From positions 1,240,001 to 1,304,000 of the forward strand of contig NZ_FNKB01000001.1 in the NCBI RefSeq assembly GCF_900102345.1: a DNA stretch of 64,000 nt, read 5' to 3'. The notes beneath the pieces are model-generated. The model did no database searches. It worked only from the letters and a program-made list of their open reading frames with translations, and had not been told where the DNA came from. The stretch comes from Leucobacter chromiiresistens. GTDB lineage: Bacteria > Actinomycetota > Actinomycetes > Actinomycetales > Microbacteriaceae. Of this stretch, positions 37,425-47,115 are shown piece after piece (position 1 is the first letter of the stretch; each line of letters starts with the position of its first letter). Both the position numbers and the translations under genes were made by a program.

Positions 37425-40286
37425 GTGAAGGGTACGAAGAAACTCGTGATCGTCGAGTCGCCGACCAAGGCGAAGACGATCGGCGGCTACCTCGGAGACG
37501 AGTACGAGGTCATCGCCTCGGTCGGCCACGTGCGCGACCTCGCGGAGCCCTCGGCGCTGCCCGCAGAGCTGAAGAAGGGCGCGTTCGGCAAGTTCGCGGT
37601 CGACGTCGAGAACGACTTCGCTCCGTACTACGTCGTGAACGACAACAAGCGCAAGACCGTCTCCGAGCTGAAGCGAGCGCTGAAGGGAGCCGACGAGCTG
37701 TGGCTCGCAACTGATGAGGACCGCGAGGGCGAGGCCATCGCGTGGCACCTCCTCGAAGTGCTGCAGCCGAAGGTGCCGGTGCACCGCATGGTGTTCCACG
37801 AGATCACCCAGGATGCGATCGAGCAGGCGAAGCGGAATACGCGCGACCTCGACACGGCGCTCGTCGATGCGCAGGAGACCCGGCGCATCCTCGACCGCCT
37901 CTACGGCTACGACATCTCGCCCGTGCTCTGGCGCAAGGTCGCGCCCAAACTCTCCGCCGGGCGCGTGCAGTCGGCCGCGACCCGCCTCGTGGTCGACCGC
38001 GAGCGCGAGCGCCAGGCGTTCCGCGCAGCGGAGTACTGGGATCTCACGGCCACCTTCCGCCCCGAAGCGGACGCGGCAGACGGCACCGCCTTCGAGGCGC
38101 GACTCGTGCGGCTGGACGCGCAGCGCGTCGCGACGGGCGGGGATTTCGGCGACGACGGCAAGTTGACGGCGCGCGCGGCGAAGGCCGGGGTCATTCCGCT
38201 CGAGCAGGAGCGCGCGGAGCGCATCGCCGCACTCCTCGCCGAGCATGCGCACGGCGAAGTGGTGTCGGTCGAGACGAAGCCGCACACCCGCCGCCCGGCG
38301 GCGCCGTTCACGACGTCGACGCTGCAGCAGGAGGCCTCCCGCAAGCTCCGCTACAGCTCGCGGCAGACCATGTCGTTCGCGCAGTCGCTGTACGAGAACG
38401 GCTACATCACCTATATGCGCACCGACTCCCCCTCGCTCTCGAAGCAGGCCGTGCAGGCCGCTCGCGCGCAGGCCTCCGAGCTGTACGGCGCCCACACGCT
38501 GCCCGAGAAGCCGCGCGTGTACACGGGCAAGGCGAAGGGGGCGCAGGAGGCCCACGAGGCGATCCGCCCCGCGGGCGAGGTGTTCCAGCGCCCGACGTCG
38601 CTCAAGGGGAAGCTGACGCAGGGCGAGTACGCGCTGTACGAGCTGATCTGGAAGCGCACGGTTGCCAGTCAGATGGCCGATGCCAAGGGATCGACCGATA
38701 CGGTGACGATCGCCGCGCAGGTGCCCGAGCGCGCCAACGCCGCAGCCACCGCGGCGGAATTCACGACCAGCGGAACGGTCATCACCTTCCCCGGCTTCCT
38801 GCTCGCCTACGAGGAGGGCCGCGACGAGAACCGCGGCGACAAGGGCGGGGATCAGAACGCGAAGCTGCCGCAGCTCGCCTCCGGCCAGGCGCTCGGCATC
38901 GAGGCGCCGTCGGCGAAGGGCCACGAGACGAGCCCGCCCCCGCGGTACACCGAGGCGAGCCTCACGAAGCGTCTCGAAGAGCTCGGCATCGGCCGACCCT
39001 CGACGTACGCCGCGATCATCAGCACCATCATGGATCGCGGTTACGTCGCGAAGAAGGGCCAGGCTCTCGTCCCGAGCTGGATCGCGTTCTCGGTGGTGCG
39101 CCTGCTGGAGGAGCACTTCAGCGAGCTCGTCGACTACGACTTCACCGCCGAGATGGAGAACGATCTCGACCGCATCGCCTCGGGCGAGGCGGATCGCGGC
39201 AAGTGGCTGGGCGAGTTCTACTTCGGCACCGACGCCCACCCGGGGCTGCGCGGCGTCGTGGACAACCTCGGCGAGATCGATGCCCGAGCGATCAACACGA
39301 TCAAGATCGATGACGAGATCTCGCTCCGCAACGGCAAGTACGGCCCCTACCTCGAGGTCGTCGACGACAAGTGCGAGGTAGGAGACGACGGCGTGGTGAA
39401 GCCGCGCAGCGTCAACATCCCCGACGGTCTCGCACCCGACGAGCTGACGCCGGCGAAGGCGCACGAGCTCGCCGACGCGGAGCCTGCCGAGGATCGCGTC
39501 GTCGGTCTGCATCCCGAGACTTCGAAGCGCATCGTCGCGAAGAACGGGCGATTCGGCCCGTACGTCACCGAGCTCCCCGACGAGGGTGAGGAGCTGCCCA
39601 AGGGGCAGAAGCCGCGCACCGCCTCGCTGTTCAAGAGCATGGACCCGGCCACCATCGACCTCGACACGGCAGTGGCCCTGCTGGGGCTTCCCCGCGTCGT
39701 CGGCGTCGACCCCGAGTCCGAGGCCGAGATCACTGCGCAGAACGGGCGCTACGGTCCGTACCTCAAGAAGGGGAGCGACACTCGCTCCCTGCCGGGCGAA
39801 GACGCGATCTTCTCCATCGACCTCGCCGGAGCGCAGGAGCTGTTCGCGCAGCCGAAGTACGGAGCGAAGCGCGCTTCGAGCGCGCTGAAGGAGTTCGAAG
39901 CCGATCCGGTCAGCGGCAAGCCGATCAAGGTGAAGGACGGGCGCTTCGGCCCGTACGTCACGGACGGTGAGACGAACGCCACCATTCCGCGCGGCGACAG
40001 CGTCGAAGACGTCGACTTCGCGAGAGCCGTCGAACTGCTGGCGATCAAGCGAGCGAAGGGGCCGGCGAAGAAGAAGGCACCCGCCCGCAAGGCCGCCGCG
40101 AAGAAGCCCGCAGCGAAGAAGACGGCCGCCAAGAAGCCCGCCGCCAAGAAACCGGCAGCGAAGAAGCCCGCAGCCAAGACGTCGGCGGCCGCTTCGAAGA
40201 CGGTCGACCCGGCACGATCGGCTGCGGCGAAGAAGGCTGCCGCGACGCGAGCCGCCAACCGAGCAGCCGCAGAAGCGCAGGCGTAG
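37425..40286 (+). CDS. topA: DNA topoisomerase I
   Basis: Type IA topoisomerase relaxing negative supercoils, 953 residues. The TOPRIM domain begins KKLVIVESPTKAKTIGGYL with DEDREGEA, and the active-site Tyr lies in YENGYITYMRTDS (about residue 330). The C-terminal repeats (KTSKRIVAKNGRFGPYVTE and similar, three to four copies) replace zinc fingers, as in other actinobacteria. The tail (about 880-953) is a lysine/alanine run of AKKPAAKK repeats that aids DNA binding. GTG 37425 has GAAGGAG upstream. Confidence 0.97.
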   Translation: MKGTKKLVIVESPTKAKTIGGYLGDEYEVIASVGHVRDLAEPSALPAELKKGAFGKFAVDVENDFAPYYVVNDNKRKTVSELKRALKGADELWLATDEDREGEAIAWHLLEVLQPKVPVHRMVFHEITQDAIEQAKRNTRDLDTALVDAQETRRILDRLYGYDISPVLWRKVAPKLSAGRVQSAATRLVVDRERERQAFRAAEYWDLTATFRPEADAADGTAFEARLVRLDAQRVATGGDFGDDGKLTARAAKAGVIPLEQERAERIAALLAEHAHGEVVSVETKPHTRRPAAPFTTSTLQQEASRKLRYSSRQTMSFAQSLYENGYITYMRTDSPSLSKQAVQAARAQASELYGAHTLPEKPRVYTGKAKGAQEAHEAIRPAGEVFQRPTSLKGKLTQGEYALYELIWKRTVASQMADAKGSTDTVTIAAQVPERANAAATAAEFTTSGTVITFPGFLLAYEEGRDENRGDKGGDQNAKLPQLASGQALGIEAPSAKGHETSPPPRYTEASLTKRLEELGIGRPSTYAAIISTIMDRGYVAKKGQALVPSWIAFSVVRLLEEHFSELVDYDFTAEMENDLDRIASGEADRGKWLGEFYFGTDAHPGLRGVVDNLGEIDARAINTIKIDDEISLRNGKYGPYLEVVDDKCEVGDDGVVKPRSVNIPDGLAPDELTPAKAHELADAEPAEDRVVGLHPETSKRIVAKNGRFGPYVTELPDEGEELPKGQKPRTASLFKSMDPATIDLDTAVALLGLPRVVGVDPESEAEITAQNGRYGPYLKKGSDTRSLPGEDAIFSIDLAGAQELFAQPKYGAKRASSALKEFEADPVSGKPIKVKDGRFGPYVTDGETNATIPRGDSVEDVDFARAVELLAIKRAKGPAKKKAPARKAAAKKPAAKKTAAKKPAAKKPAAKKPAAKTSAAASKTVDPARSAAAKKAAATRAANRAAAEAQA

Positions 40287-40317
40287 AACGAACGCGGTTT
40301 CGGCCGCTGAGGAGCAC

Positions 40318-40950
40318 ATGAGCGGGACCTTCATCACCCTCGAAGGGGGAGACGGCGCGGGCAAGACCACGCAGGCCGACATGCTCGGGCAGTGGCTCGA
40401 CGGGCGCGGCCTCGAAGTCGTGCGCACCCGCGAACCCGGCGGTACGCGGCTCGGAGCCGAACTGCGACGCCTGCTGCTGCACGGAGGAGACGAGATCGGC
40501 GAGGTCGACGCGCGCGCCGAAGCGCTGCTCTACGCCGCCGACCGCGCCCAGCACGTCGCGAAGATCGTGCGCCCCGCCCTCGAGCGCGACGCGGTCGTGG
40601 TGCAGGATCGCTACATCGACTCGTCGCTCGCCTACCAGGGCGCCGGTCGCGTGCTCGACGTCGAAGAGGTGCGCCGCATCAGCGAGTGGGCAGCCGGTGG
40701 ACTCTGGCCGCACCTCACCATCCTGCTCGACCTCGATCCCGAGACGAGCGCGGGCCGCCGCCGAGCCCGCGGGGGATCGGCCGACCGGCTGGAGGCGGAG
40801 GACGCCGCGTTCCACGTCGCGGTGCGCGAGGGGTTCCGGGCACTCGCCGCAACCGACCCGCACCGCTACTTCACGGTCGACGCCACGCTGCCGGTCGACG
40901 AGATCCACACCCGCATCGTCGGCCGCGTATCGGGGTACCTCACGCGCTGA
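40318..40950 (+). CDS. tmk: Thymidylate kinase
   Basis: Phosphorylates dTMP to dTDP. 210 residues with P-loop EGGDGAGKTT, the DR(Y) motif QDRYIDSSLAYQG and the LID region GRRRARGG. ATG 40318 has GAGGAG upstream. It follows topA by 31 bases. In related genomes holB (DNA polymerase III delta prime) usually comes next, but is absent here. Confidence 0.95.
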   Translation: MSGTFITLEGGDGAGKTTQADMLGQWLDGRGLEVVRTREPGGTRLGAELRRLLLHGGDEIGEVDARAEALLYAADRAQHVAKIVRPALERDAVVVQDRYIDSSLAYQGAGRVLDVEEVRRISEWAAGGLWPHLTILLDLDPETSAGRRRARGGSADRLEAEDAAFHVAVREGFRALAATDPHRYFTVDATLPVDEIHTRIVGRVSGYLTR

Positions 40951-40974
40951 CGAGCCTCACGCGGCTCCGGCGCT

Positions 40975-41212
40975 GGCGCGTCCGCAGCGCCCGTGCGCCC
41001 GCAGCGCCGTCGCTCCCGCAGCGCCCGTAGCGTCTGCGCGCCCGCAACGCCCGCGCTTCGGTACGAGAACGGGCTTCGGTGAGACGCATTCCGCAGAAAA
41101 CATCTCACCGAAGCCCGATCTCTCACCGAAGCCGAAGCCCGAACAATCACCGAAGCCGAAGCCCAAGCCGACACCGAAGCCCAAGCCGAAGCCGAAGCCG
41201 ACCGGCGCGCAC
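40975..41212. repeat. Low-complexity repeat block between tmk and purL
   Basis: Two blocks. From about 40985 to 41055 a degenerate CCGCAGCGCCCGT unit recurs three to four times. From 41070 to 41212 are repeats of CCGAAGCC / CCGAAGCCGAAGCCC. At 41070-41117 a perfect 15-base-pair stem (arm CGGGCTTCGGTGAGA) with an 18-base loop could end transcription of tmk and purL. Open frames on either strand give only Lys-Pro or Gly-Phe repeats and are not credible genes. Confidence 0.7.
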
Positions 41213-41215
41213 CGG

Positions 41216-43555
41216 CTAGGCGGTCTCGCCGATCACGGCGCCGAAGCGCGCCGGCAGGGTCGCGCGCGACGCCGCCCCGAGCTCCGAGAGGGGCAGGGTG
41301 AAGCGATCCTGCACCTCGATGGCGGCATCGTCGCCCGAGCCGTCGGTCACGCCGATGCGCAGCACCGGGAAGTCGCGGCCCGAGCAGAGCCCGCGGAACT
41401 TGACCTCCTCCTCGTGCGGCACCGCGACGAGCACGCGCGCCTGCGACTCCGAGAAGAGCGCCGCCGTCGCGTCGACCCCGTCGCGCGAGATGATCTCCTC
41501 GATCCACACGCGAGCCCCGACGCCGAAGCGCAGCGCCCCGTCGGTGAGCGCCTGGGCGAGGCCGCCCTCGGAGAGGTCGACGGCGCCCGAGATGAGCCCG
41601 CCCTGCGCGCCCGCGTGGAGCAGCTCGGCGAGTGCCCGCTCGTCGGCGAGCGAGGCGATCGGGGGGCGGCCGCCGAGGTGCTCGTGCACGGTCTCGGCCC
41701 AGGCCGACCCGTCGAGCTCGTCGCGGGTGACGCCGAGCAGGTAGAGGTGCTCGCCCTCGTCCTGCCAGCCGCTCGGCACGCGCCGGGCGACGTCGTCGAT
41801 GATGCCGAGCACGCCCACGACGGGCGTCGGGTGGATGGGGGTGTCGCCGGTCTGGTTGTACAGCGAGACGTTGCCGCCGGTGACGGGCACCTCGAGCTCG
41901 AGGCAGGCGTCCGAGAGCCCCTCCACGGCGCGCGAGAACTGCCACATGACCTCGGGGTTCTCGGGGCTGCCGAAGTTCAGGCAGTCGGTGACCGCGGTCG
42001 GCACCGCACCCGACGTGGCGACGTTGCGGTACGCCTCGGCGAGCGCGAGCTGCGAGCCGACGTACGGGTCGAGCTGGCAGTAGCGGCCGTTCGCGTCCGT
42101 CGCGATCGCGACGCCGAGGCCGCTCTCCTCGTCGACGCGGATCATGCCGGCGCCGTCGGGGAACGCGAGGGCGGTGTTGCCGAGCACGTACTTGTCGTAC
42201 TGGTTGGTGACCCACGACACGTCGGCCTGGTTCGGCGACGCGGCCACGGCGATCATCTGCGCGCGCAGATCGTCGCCGCTCGCGGAACGGGCGAGGCCCG
42301 AGGCGTCGACGCCCGACGCCTGCAGCTCATCGATCCAGGAGGGGTACGCGACGGGGCGCTCGTAGACCGGGCCGTCGACGGCGACGGTGGAGGGGTCGAC
42401 GTTGACGATCTCCTCGCCGCGCCAGTTGATGACGAGGCGGCCGGTGTCGGTGACCTCGCCGAGCACGCTCGTCTCGACGTCCCACTTCGCGGTGACGGCG
42501 AGGAACGCGTCGAGCTTGTCGGGGTGCACGACCGCCATCATGCGCTCCTGGCTCTCCGACATGAGGATCTCCTCGGCGGTGAGCGAGGGATCGCGCAGCA
42601 GCACGCTGTCGAGCTCGATGAACATGCCCCCGTCGCCGTTCGCGGCGAGCTCGGACGTGGCGCACGAGATGCCCGCGGCGCCGAGATCCTGGATGCCCTC
42701 GACGAGTTCGTCGCGGAAGAGCTCGAGGCAGCACTCGATGAGCACCTTCTCGGCGAAGGGATCGCCGACCTGCACGGCGGGGCGCTTCGTGGGGCCGCCC
42801 TCGCTGAAGCTGTCGGAGGCGAGGATCGACGCGCCGCCGATGCCGTCGCCGCCGGTGCGGGCGCCGAAGAGCACGACCTTGTTGCCGGTGCCCGAGGCGT
42901 TGGCGAGGTGCAGATCCTCGTGGCGCAGCACTCCCACGCCGAGCGCGTTCACGAGCGGGTTCGCCTGGTAGACGCCGTCGAAGACGGTCTCGCCGCCGAG
43001 GTTCGGCAGGCCGAGGCAGTTCGCGTACGACGAGATGCCCGAGACGACGCCGTGCACGACGCGGGCCGTGTCGGGATCGTCGATGGCGCCGAACCGCAGC
43101 TGATCCATCACGGCGACGGGACGGGCGCCCATCGAGATGATGTCGCGGATGATGCCGCCGACACCGGTGGCGGCGCCCTGGAACGGCTCGATGTAGGAGG
43201 GGTGGTTGTGGCTCTCGACCTTGAAGGTCACGGCCCAGCCCTCGCCGATGTCGATGACGCCGGCGTTCTCGCCCATGCCCACGAGCAGGCGCTCGCGCAT
43301 CTTGTCGTTGACCTTCTTGCCGAACTGGCGCAGGTAGATCTTCGACGACTTGTAGGAGCAGTGCTCCGACCACATGACCGAGTACATGGCGAGCTCGCCT
43401 GAGGTGGGGCGGCGCCCGAGGATCTCGCGGATCCGCTCGTACTCGTCGGGCTTCAGCCCGAGGGCGCCGTACGGCTGCTCCTTCTCGGGCGTCGCGATCG
43501 CATCGGCGACCGTGTCGGGGCGGGGACCGCTCTGGGTGGCGTCGATGTCTGTCAC
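41216..43555 (-). CDS. purL: Phosphoribosylformylglycinamidine synthase subunit PurL
   Basis: Large catalytic subunit of FGAM synthase (small-PurL type working with PurS and PurQ), 779 residues. Signatures include [49 protein letters not shown] segment ([19 protein letters not shown]) and [17 protein letters not shown] 43555 gives the usual N-terminus VTDIDATQ. Unlike the usual purS-purQ-purL run, it lies about 14 kb from purQ. Confidence 0.96.
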   Translation of the reverse strand: MTDIDATQSGPRPDTVADAIATPEKEQPYGALGLKPDEYERIREILGRRPTSGELAMYSVMWSEHCSYKSSKIYLRQFGKKVNDKMRERLLVGMGENAGVIDIGEGWAVTFKVESHNHPSYIEPFQGAATGVGGIIRDIISMGARPVAVMDQLRFGAIDDPDTARVVHGVVSGISSYANCLGLPNLGGETVFDGVYQANPLVNALGVGVLRHEDLHLANASGTGNKVVLFGARTGGDGIGGASILASDSFSEGGPTKRPAVQVGDPFAEKVLIECCLELFRDELVEGIQDLGAAGISCATSELAANGDGGMFIELDSVLLRDPSLTAEEILMSESQERMMAVVHPDKLDAFLAVTAKWDVETSVLGEVTDTGRLVINWRGEEIVNVDPSTVAVDGPVYERPVAYPSWIDELQASGVDASGLARSASGDDLRAQMIAVAASPNQADVSWVTNQYDKYVLGNTALAFPDGAGMIRVDEESGLGVAIATDANGRYCQLDPYVGSQLALAEAYRNVATSGAVPTAVTDCLNFGSPENPEVMWQFSRAVEGLSDACLELEVPVTGGNVSLYNQTGDTPIHPTPVVGVLGIIDDVARRVPSGWQDEGEHLYLLGVTRDELDGSAWAETVHEHLGGRPPIASLADERALAELLHAGAQGGLISGAVDLSEGGLAQALTDGALRFGVGARVWIEEIISRDGVDATAALFSESQARVLVAVPHEEEVKFRGLCSGRDFPVLRIGVTDGSGDDAAIEVQDRFTLPLSELGAASRATLPARFGAVIGETA

Positions 43556-43740
43556 GCTCGATGTGCTCCGTGGCTCGGGGGCGGTTTCGGCGCACGGGAG
43601 CGCCGAACGTACGGGCTTCAGTCTACGCGGTCGCACGGCGGGGCCGGTGCCGGTGCGGTCGGCCCCGGCGGCCTCCCGGGGGTGCGCGGGATGACGGTCT
43701 AGGGTGGAGATTGTCAACAGATCAGGGGAGACTGAACGCC

Positions 43741-44769
43741 ATGAGCGATCCGAACACTCACGCATCAGGCCAGACGCCCGTGCCGCAGCAGAGCGAGCAG
43801 GCCCCGGCGCCGTCGTACTCGCCGGACGGCGCGCGCCAGGCCCCGCAGCAGGCGCAGCAGCGGCCGGCCCAGCAGGCCGAGCGGGCGGGCGCCCCGCAGC
43901 GCAAGCTCTCGACCTTCCTGAAGGTCAGCATCATCCTGCTCGCCGGCCTCACCGTGGCCTCCATCTCCCTGCTCTTCATCGGCGACTTCCAGGGCAAGTT
44001 CGAGCGGGTGTTCTCGACGTTCGCGCTGTTCGCCGTGTTCGTGATCTTCACGGCGCTCGATACGCGTCGCGAGCAGAAGTCGGACTGGTACGCGCCGGTC
44101 GCGCTCATCGCGAACGCGTACATTCTGGGTCTGCTGATGATCGTCATCTGGATGACTCCGTACAGCCCGTACTCGCTGCTCTGGGAGATCTTCTGGAAGT
44201 CGCTGTTCGTGATCGTGATGACGCGCCTCGTGATCCTCTGCGCGCAGCTCCTGCTCCGGGTCGGCGCGCAGCACTCGGAGACCATCACGCGCTTCGCCTT
44301 CGTGACGAGCGTGCTGGCGGTGCTCTCGGGGATCCTCTTCACCGCGCCCGTCGGCATCGACGCCTTCGAGCTGAACGTGCCCGACATGTACTGGAAGATC
44401 GCCACCGCGATTCTGATTCTGACCGCGCTCGGTCTCTCGATCACGCTCCTGCTCCGCTGGTTCTTCGGCGCGGATGAGCGCGAGGCGGCGCGCGCCGCCC
44501 GCGGCGCGCGCCAGCTCGGTCCCGCTCCGTACGTCGCGCAGCAGTCGCGCGGCCGCGCCCAGCAGCACCCGCAGGCGCTCGCGCAGTCGCCCGCCCAGCA
44601 GCACCCCGCGCCCGCGCAGCAGGGGCTGCCCCCGCAGCCCCCGACCGGCGGAGCCTCCGAACTGCTGCCCTGGCCGACCTTCGCCGACGGTCGCCCGATC
44701 CCCGCGGGCCCCGATGGGCAGCCCGACTTCTCGGTGCCGGGCGCCCCGCGCCCGCCGCATCTGCAGTAG
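43741..44769 (+). CDS. Conserved membrane protein with Gln/Pro-rich ends
   Basis: I do not recognise a named family. The 342-residue protein has a soluble Gln/Ala/Pro-rich N-terminus (about 1-55), six hydrophobic segments (about 60-245) and a Gln/Pro/Ala-rich C-terminus ending [13 protein letters not shown]. The membrane core includes [42 protein letters not shown] sequence and an acidic/aromatic loop. Such Q/P-rich cytoplasmic ends are common in actinobacterial membrane proteins of unknown role. ATG 43741 has AGGGGAGA. It is divergent from purL and ends at a strong hairpin. Confidence 0.72.
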   Translation: MSDPNTHASGQTPVPQQSEQAPAPSYSPDGARQAPQQAQQRPAQQAERAGAPQRKLSTFLKVSIILLAGLTVASISLLFIGDFQGKFERVFSTFALFAVFVIFTALDTRREQKSDWYAPVALIANAYILGLLMIVIWMTPYSPYSLLWEIFWKSLFVIVMTRLVILCAQLLLRVGAQHSETITRFAFVTSVLAVLSGILFTAPVGIDAFELNVPDMYWKIATAILILTALGLSITLLLRWFFGADEREAARAARGARQLGPAPYVAQQSRGRAQQHPQALAQSPAQQHPAPAQQGLPPQPPTGGASELLPWPTFADGRPIPAGPDGQPDFSVPGAPRPPHLQ

Positions 44770-44837
44770 TCGCACGAGAGGAGTCGCCCACCGCACGAGG
44801 CTCGACCGGAGTCGGTCGACCGGTGTCGCACGATCCT

Positions 44838-44880
44838 CACGCATCTCCCGGGTCCGCGGTTCGGATCCGGGAGATGCGTG
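44838..44880 (+). terminator. Hairpin terminator after the membrane-protein gene
   Basis: A 14-base-pair stem (CACGCATCTCCCGG / CCGGGAGATGCGTG) with a 15-base loop that can pair further. No long T-run. Confidence 0.65.
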
Positions 44881-44971
44881 CGTCTGGGCTGCGTAAACCG
44901 CCCGGGTCACTACTGCTTTTCGCGCTTCGGTGCGTAAAACTGCCCGACCACTACTGAACGATGCTCGAATC

Positions 44972-45007
44972 TTGAACATCAGATGAAACATTGGCTAGGC
45001 TAACTCG
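44972..45007 (+). promoter_or_regulatory. Promoter and iron box of siderophore operon 2
   Basis: TTGAAC (44972-44977), an 18-base spacer and TAGGCT (44996-45001) form the promoter. A DtxR/IdeR-like box, TTGGCTAGGCTAACTCG (44991-45007), covers the -10; its core TAGGCTAAC is exact. The 10-base ACATCAGATG at 44976-44985, just after the -35, also occurs at the hemA/hemE promoter. Confidence 0.65.
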
Positions 45008-45082
45008 CGGCCCCGGGCACCCCCGCGCGGCCCCTGCGCCCCGCCGATGTGCCCGGCGCAGTTCGATGAGACCCGAGACGAA

Positions 45083-46096
45083 ATGAGCAGCCACGTGTCC
45101 ACCCCGAAGCCCCGCAGTGCGGCCCTCGCGGCCCTCGCTGCGATCGCCGCACTCGCGCTCTCCGCATGCGCCCCCGCCGCAGAGGCGGAATCCGAGCAGG
45201 CCGCCTCCGGCGCGACCGCCGAGACCACCGCGACCATCACCGACAACCACGGCGAGGTCGAGGTGCCGGTGAACCCTGAGCGCGTCGTCGCACTCGACAA
45301 CCACGTGTTCGAGACCCTCGACGAGTGGGACGTGCCGCTCGTCGCCGCTCCGAAGGGAATCATGGGCACCGCGTGGCCCGACTACACCGACGACCCCGAG
45401 ATCGCGGATGTCGGCACGCATCGCGAGCCGAACCTCGAGGCGATCGTCGCGGCGCAGCCCGACCTCATCATCGGCGGCTACCGGTTCTCCGAGTCGTACG
45501 ACACCATCGTCGAGCAGAACCCCGACGCGGCGGTGATCGAGATCGCCCCGCGCGACGGCGAGGATCCGATGGAGGAGCTCAAGCGCGAGACCGAGATCCT
45601 CGGGCAGATCTTCGACCGGGAGGATGAGGCGGCGGAGCTCGTCTCCGAGCTCGACCAGTCCATCGCCGACGCGAAGCAGGCGTACAACGGCTCGGATACG
45701 GTCATCGGCCTGATCACCTCGGGCGGCAAGATCGAGTTCGCCGCCCCGGTGACAGGGCGCAGCGTCGGCCCCGTGTTCTCGGCGCTCGACCTCCGGCCCG
45801 CGATCGAGCAGGAGGCCGAGGACACCTCGCACGGCGACGACATCAGCGTCGAGGCGATCGCCGAGGCGAACCCCGACTGGATCGTCGTGCTGGATCGCGA
45901 CGCGTCGTTCGCGGAGCCCGAGCCGGGCGCCGTGCCGGCAGACGAGCTGATCGCCGGCTCCGAGGCGCTCCAGGGCGTGACGGCGGTCGCGAAGGATCAG
46001 GTTGTCTACCTCGACTCCGACTTCTACCTCACCGAAGACATCCAGGCGTACACCGAGTTGTACGAGCAGATCCAGGAGGCGTTCGCGGGCGCATGA
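45083..46096 (+). CDS. Fe-siderophore-binding lipoprotein (YclQ/FatB/CeuE type)
   Basis: A 337-residue binding protein of the petrobactin/catecholate-type group. The signal peptide ends in LSAC (lipobox), followed by an Ala/Glu linker. Core segments include VPVNPERVVALDNHVFETLDEWDVPLVA and a C-terminus DQVVYLDSDFYLTEDIQAYTELYEQI, typical of CeuE/YclQ proteins. ATG 45083 is chosen to give a short signal peptide; GTG 45095 is also possible. The stop overlaps the permease start (ATGA). Group assignment is from sequence pattern and operon order. Confidence 0.9.
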   Translation: MSSHVSTPKPRSAALAALAAIAALALSACAPAAEAESEQAASGATAETTATITDNHGEVEVPVNPERVVALDNHVFETLDEWDVPLVAAPKGIMGTAWPDYTDDPEIADVGTHREPNLEAIVAAQPDLIIGGYRFSESYDTIVEQNPDAAVIEIAPRDGEDPMEELKRETEILGQIFDREDEAAELVSELDQSIADAKQAYNGSDTVIGLITSGGKIEFAAPVTGRSVGPVFSALDLRPAIEQEAEDTSHGDDISVEAIAEANPDWIVVLDRDASFAEPEPGAVPADELIAGSEALQGVTAVAKDQVVYLDSDFYLTEDIQAYTELYEQIQEAFAGA

Positions 46097-47115
46097 GCGT
46101 GACGCAGCAGACCGCTCCGGCGGTTCCGGGCGGGGCCCGCACCCATGGTGCCGGCCCCGCCCGTCGTTCCCGCTGGAGGGGGTCGATCGCGCTGATCGTC
46201 GCGATCGTGCTGGTCGCCGCGCTGCTCGTCGCCTCGCTGCTCGTCGGAGCGTACGACATCGCGGGCGGGGAGCGCGGCGGCGAGATGTTCTGGATCACGC
46301 GGGTGCCGCGCACGCTCGCCCTCGTGCTGGCCGGTGCCGCCCTCGCGACGAGCGGGCTCGTGATGCAGATGCTCACCCAGAACCGATTCGTCGACGCGAC
46401 GACCTCGGGCACGACGGAGTGGGCGGCGCTCGGGCTGCTGCTCACCGTGCTCATCGCTCCCCAGGTGGGGCTCGTGGGGCGCATGGTGATCGCCAGCCTC
46501 TCGGCCTTCGTCGGCACGCTCGTGTTCATGGCGATCCTGCGCCGTATCGTCATCCGCACGACGCTCGTGGTGCCGCTCATCGGGATCATGCTGGGCGCCG
46601 TCGTGAGCGCGCTCACCACGTTTCTCGCCGCCCAGTTCAACCTGCTGCAGATGATCGGCACCTGGTTCATGGGCAGCTTCACCTCGGTGGTGCGCGGCCG
46701 CTACGAGGTGCTGTGGGTCGTCGGCATCGTCACGCTGCTGGTCTTCGTGCTCGCCGACCGTCTCACCGTGGCCGGGCTCGGCGAAGAGGTGGCCACGAGC
46801 GTCGGCGTGCGGTACGAGCTGGTGCTCGTCGCGGGCACCGCGCTCGTCGCGGTCGCCGCCGGCGTCACGACGGTGGTCGTCGGGTTCCTGCCGTTCCTCG
46901 GGCTCGTGGTGCCGAACGTCGTCGCCATGATCCGCGGCGATCACGTGCGCAGCAATCTGCCCTGGGTGTGCCTCGGCGGGATCGCGCTCGTGACGGCGTG
47001 CGACCTGATCGGCCGCACCGTGCGCATGCCCTTCGAAGTGCCCGTCTCGATGGTGCTGGGCATCGTCGGGTCGGTCGCCTTCATCACGATTCTGCTGCGG
47101 CGGCGCAGTGCGTAG
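46093..47115 (+). CDS. Siderophore ABC permease (YclN/FatD type)
   Basis: A 340-residue FecCD-family permease. It contains FWITRVPRTLALVLAGAALATSGLVMQMLTQNRFVDATTSGTTEWA and GFLPFLGLVVPNVVAMIRGDHVR, the conserved gate and coupling regions of the YclN/FatD subgroup. It overlaps the binding-protein stop and the next permease start, so the importer subunits are made in balance. Confidence 0.92.
   Translation: MSVTQQTAPAVPGGARTHGAGPARRSRWRGSIALIVAIVLVAALLVASLLVGAYDIAGGERGGEMFWITRVPRTLALVLAGAALATSGLVMQMLTQNRFVDATTSGTTEWAALGLLLTVLIAPQVGLVGRMVIASLSAFVGTLVFMAILRRIVIRTTLVVPLIGIMLGAVVSALTTFLAAQFNLLQMIGTWFMGSFTSVVRGRYEVLWVVGIVTLLVFVLADRLTVAGLGEEVATSVGVRYELVLVAGTALVAVAAGVTTVVVGFLPFLGLVVPNVVAMIRGDHVRSNLPWVCLGGIALVTACDLIGRTVRMPFEVPVSMVLGIVGSVAFITILLRRRSA

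Noticed and set aside
40957-41184. 75-codon minus-strand frame with Gly-Phe repeats after purL
   Set aside because: It arises from the GAAGCC repeat alone and continues into non-conserved sequence; no ribosome site supports it.
41070-41212. CRISPR-like array from repeated CCGAAGCC units
   Set aside because: Units are short, irregular and lack unique spacers of constant length; no cas gene is near. Treated as simple repeats.
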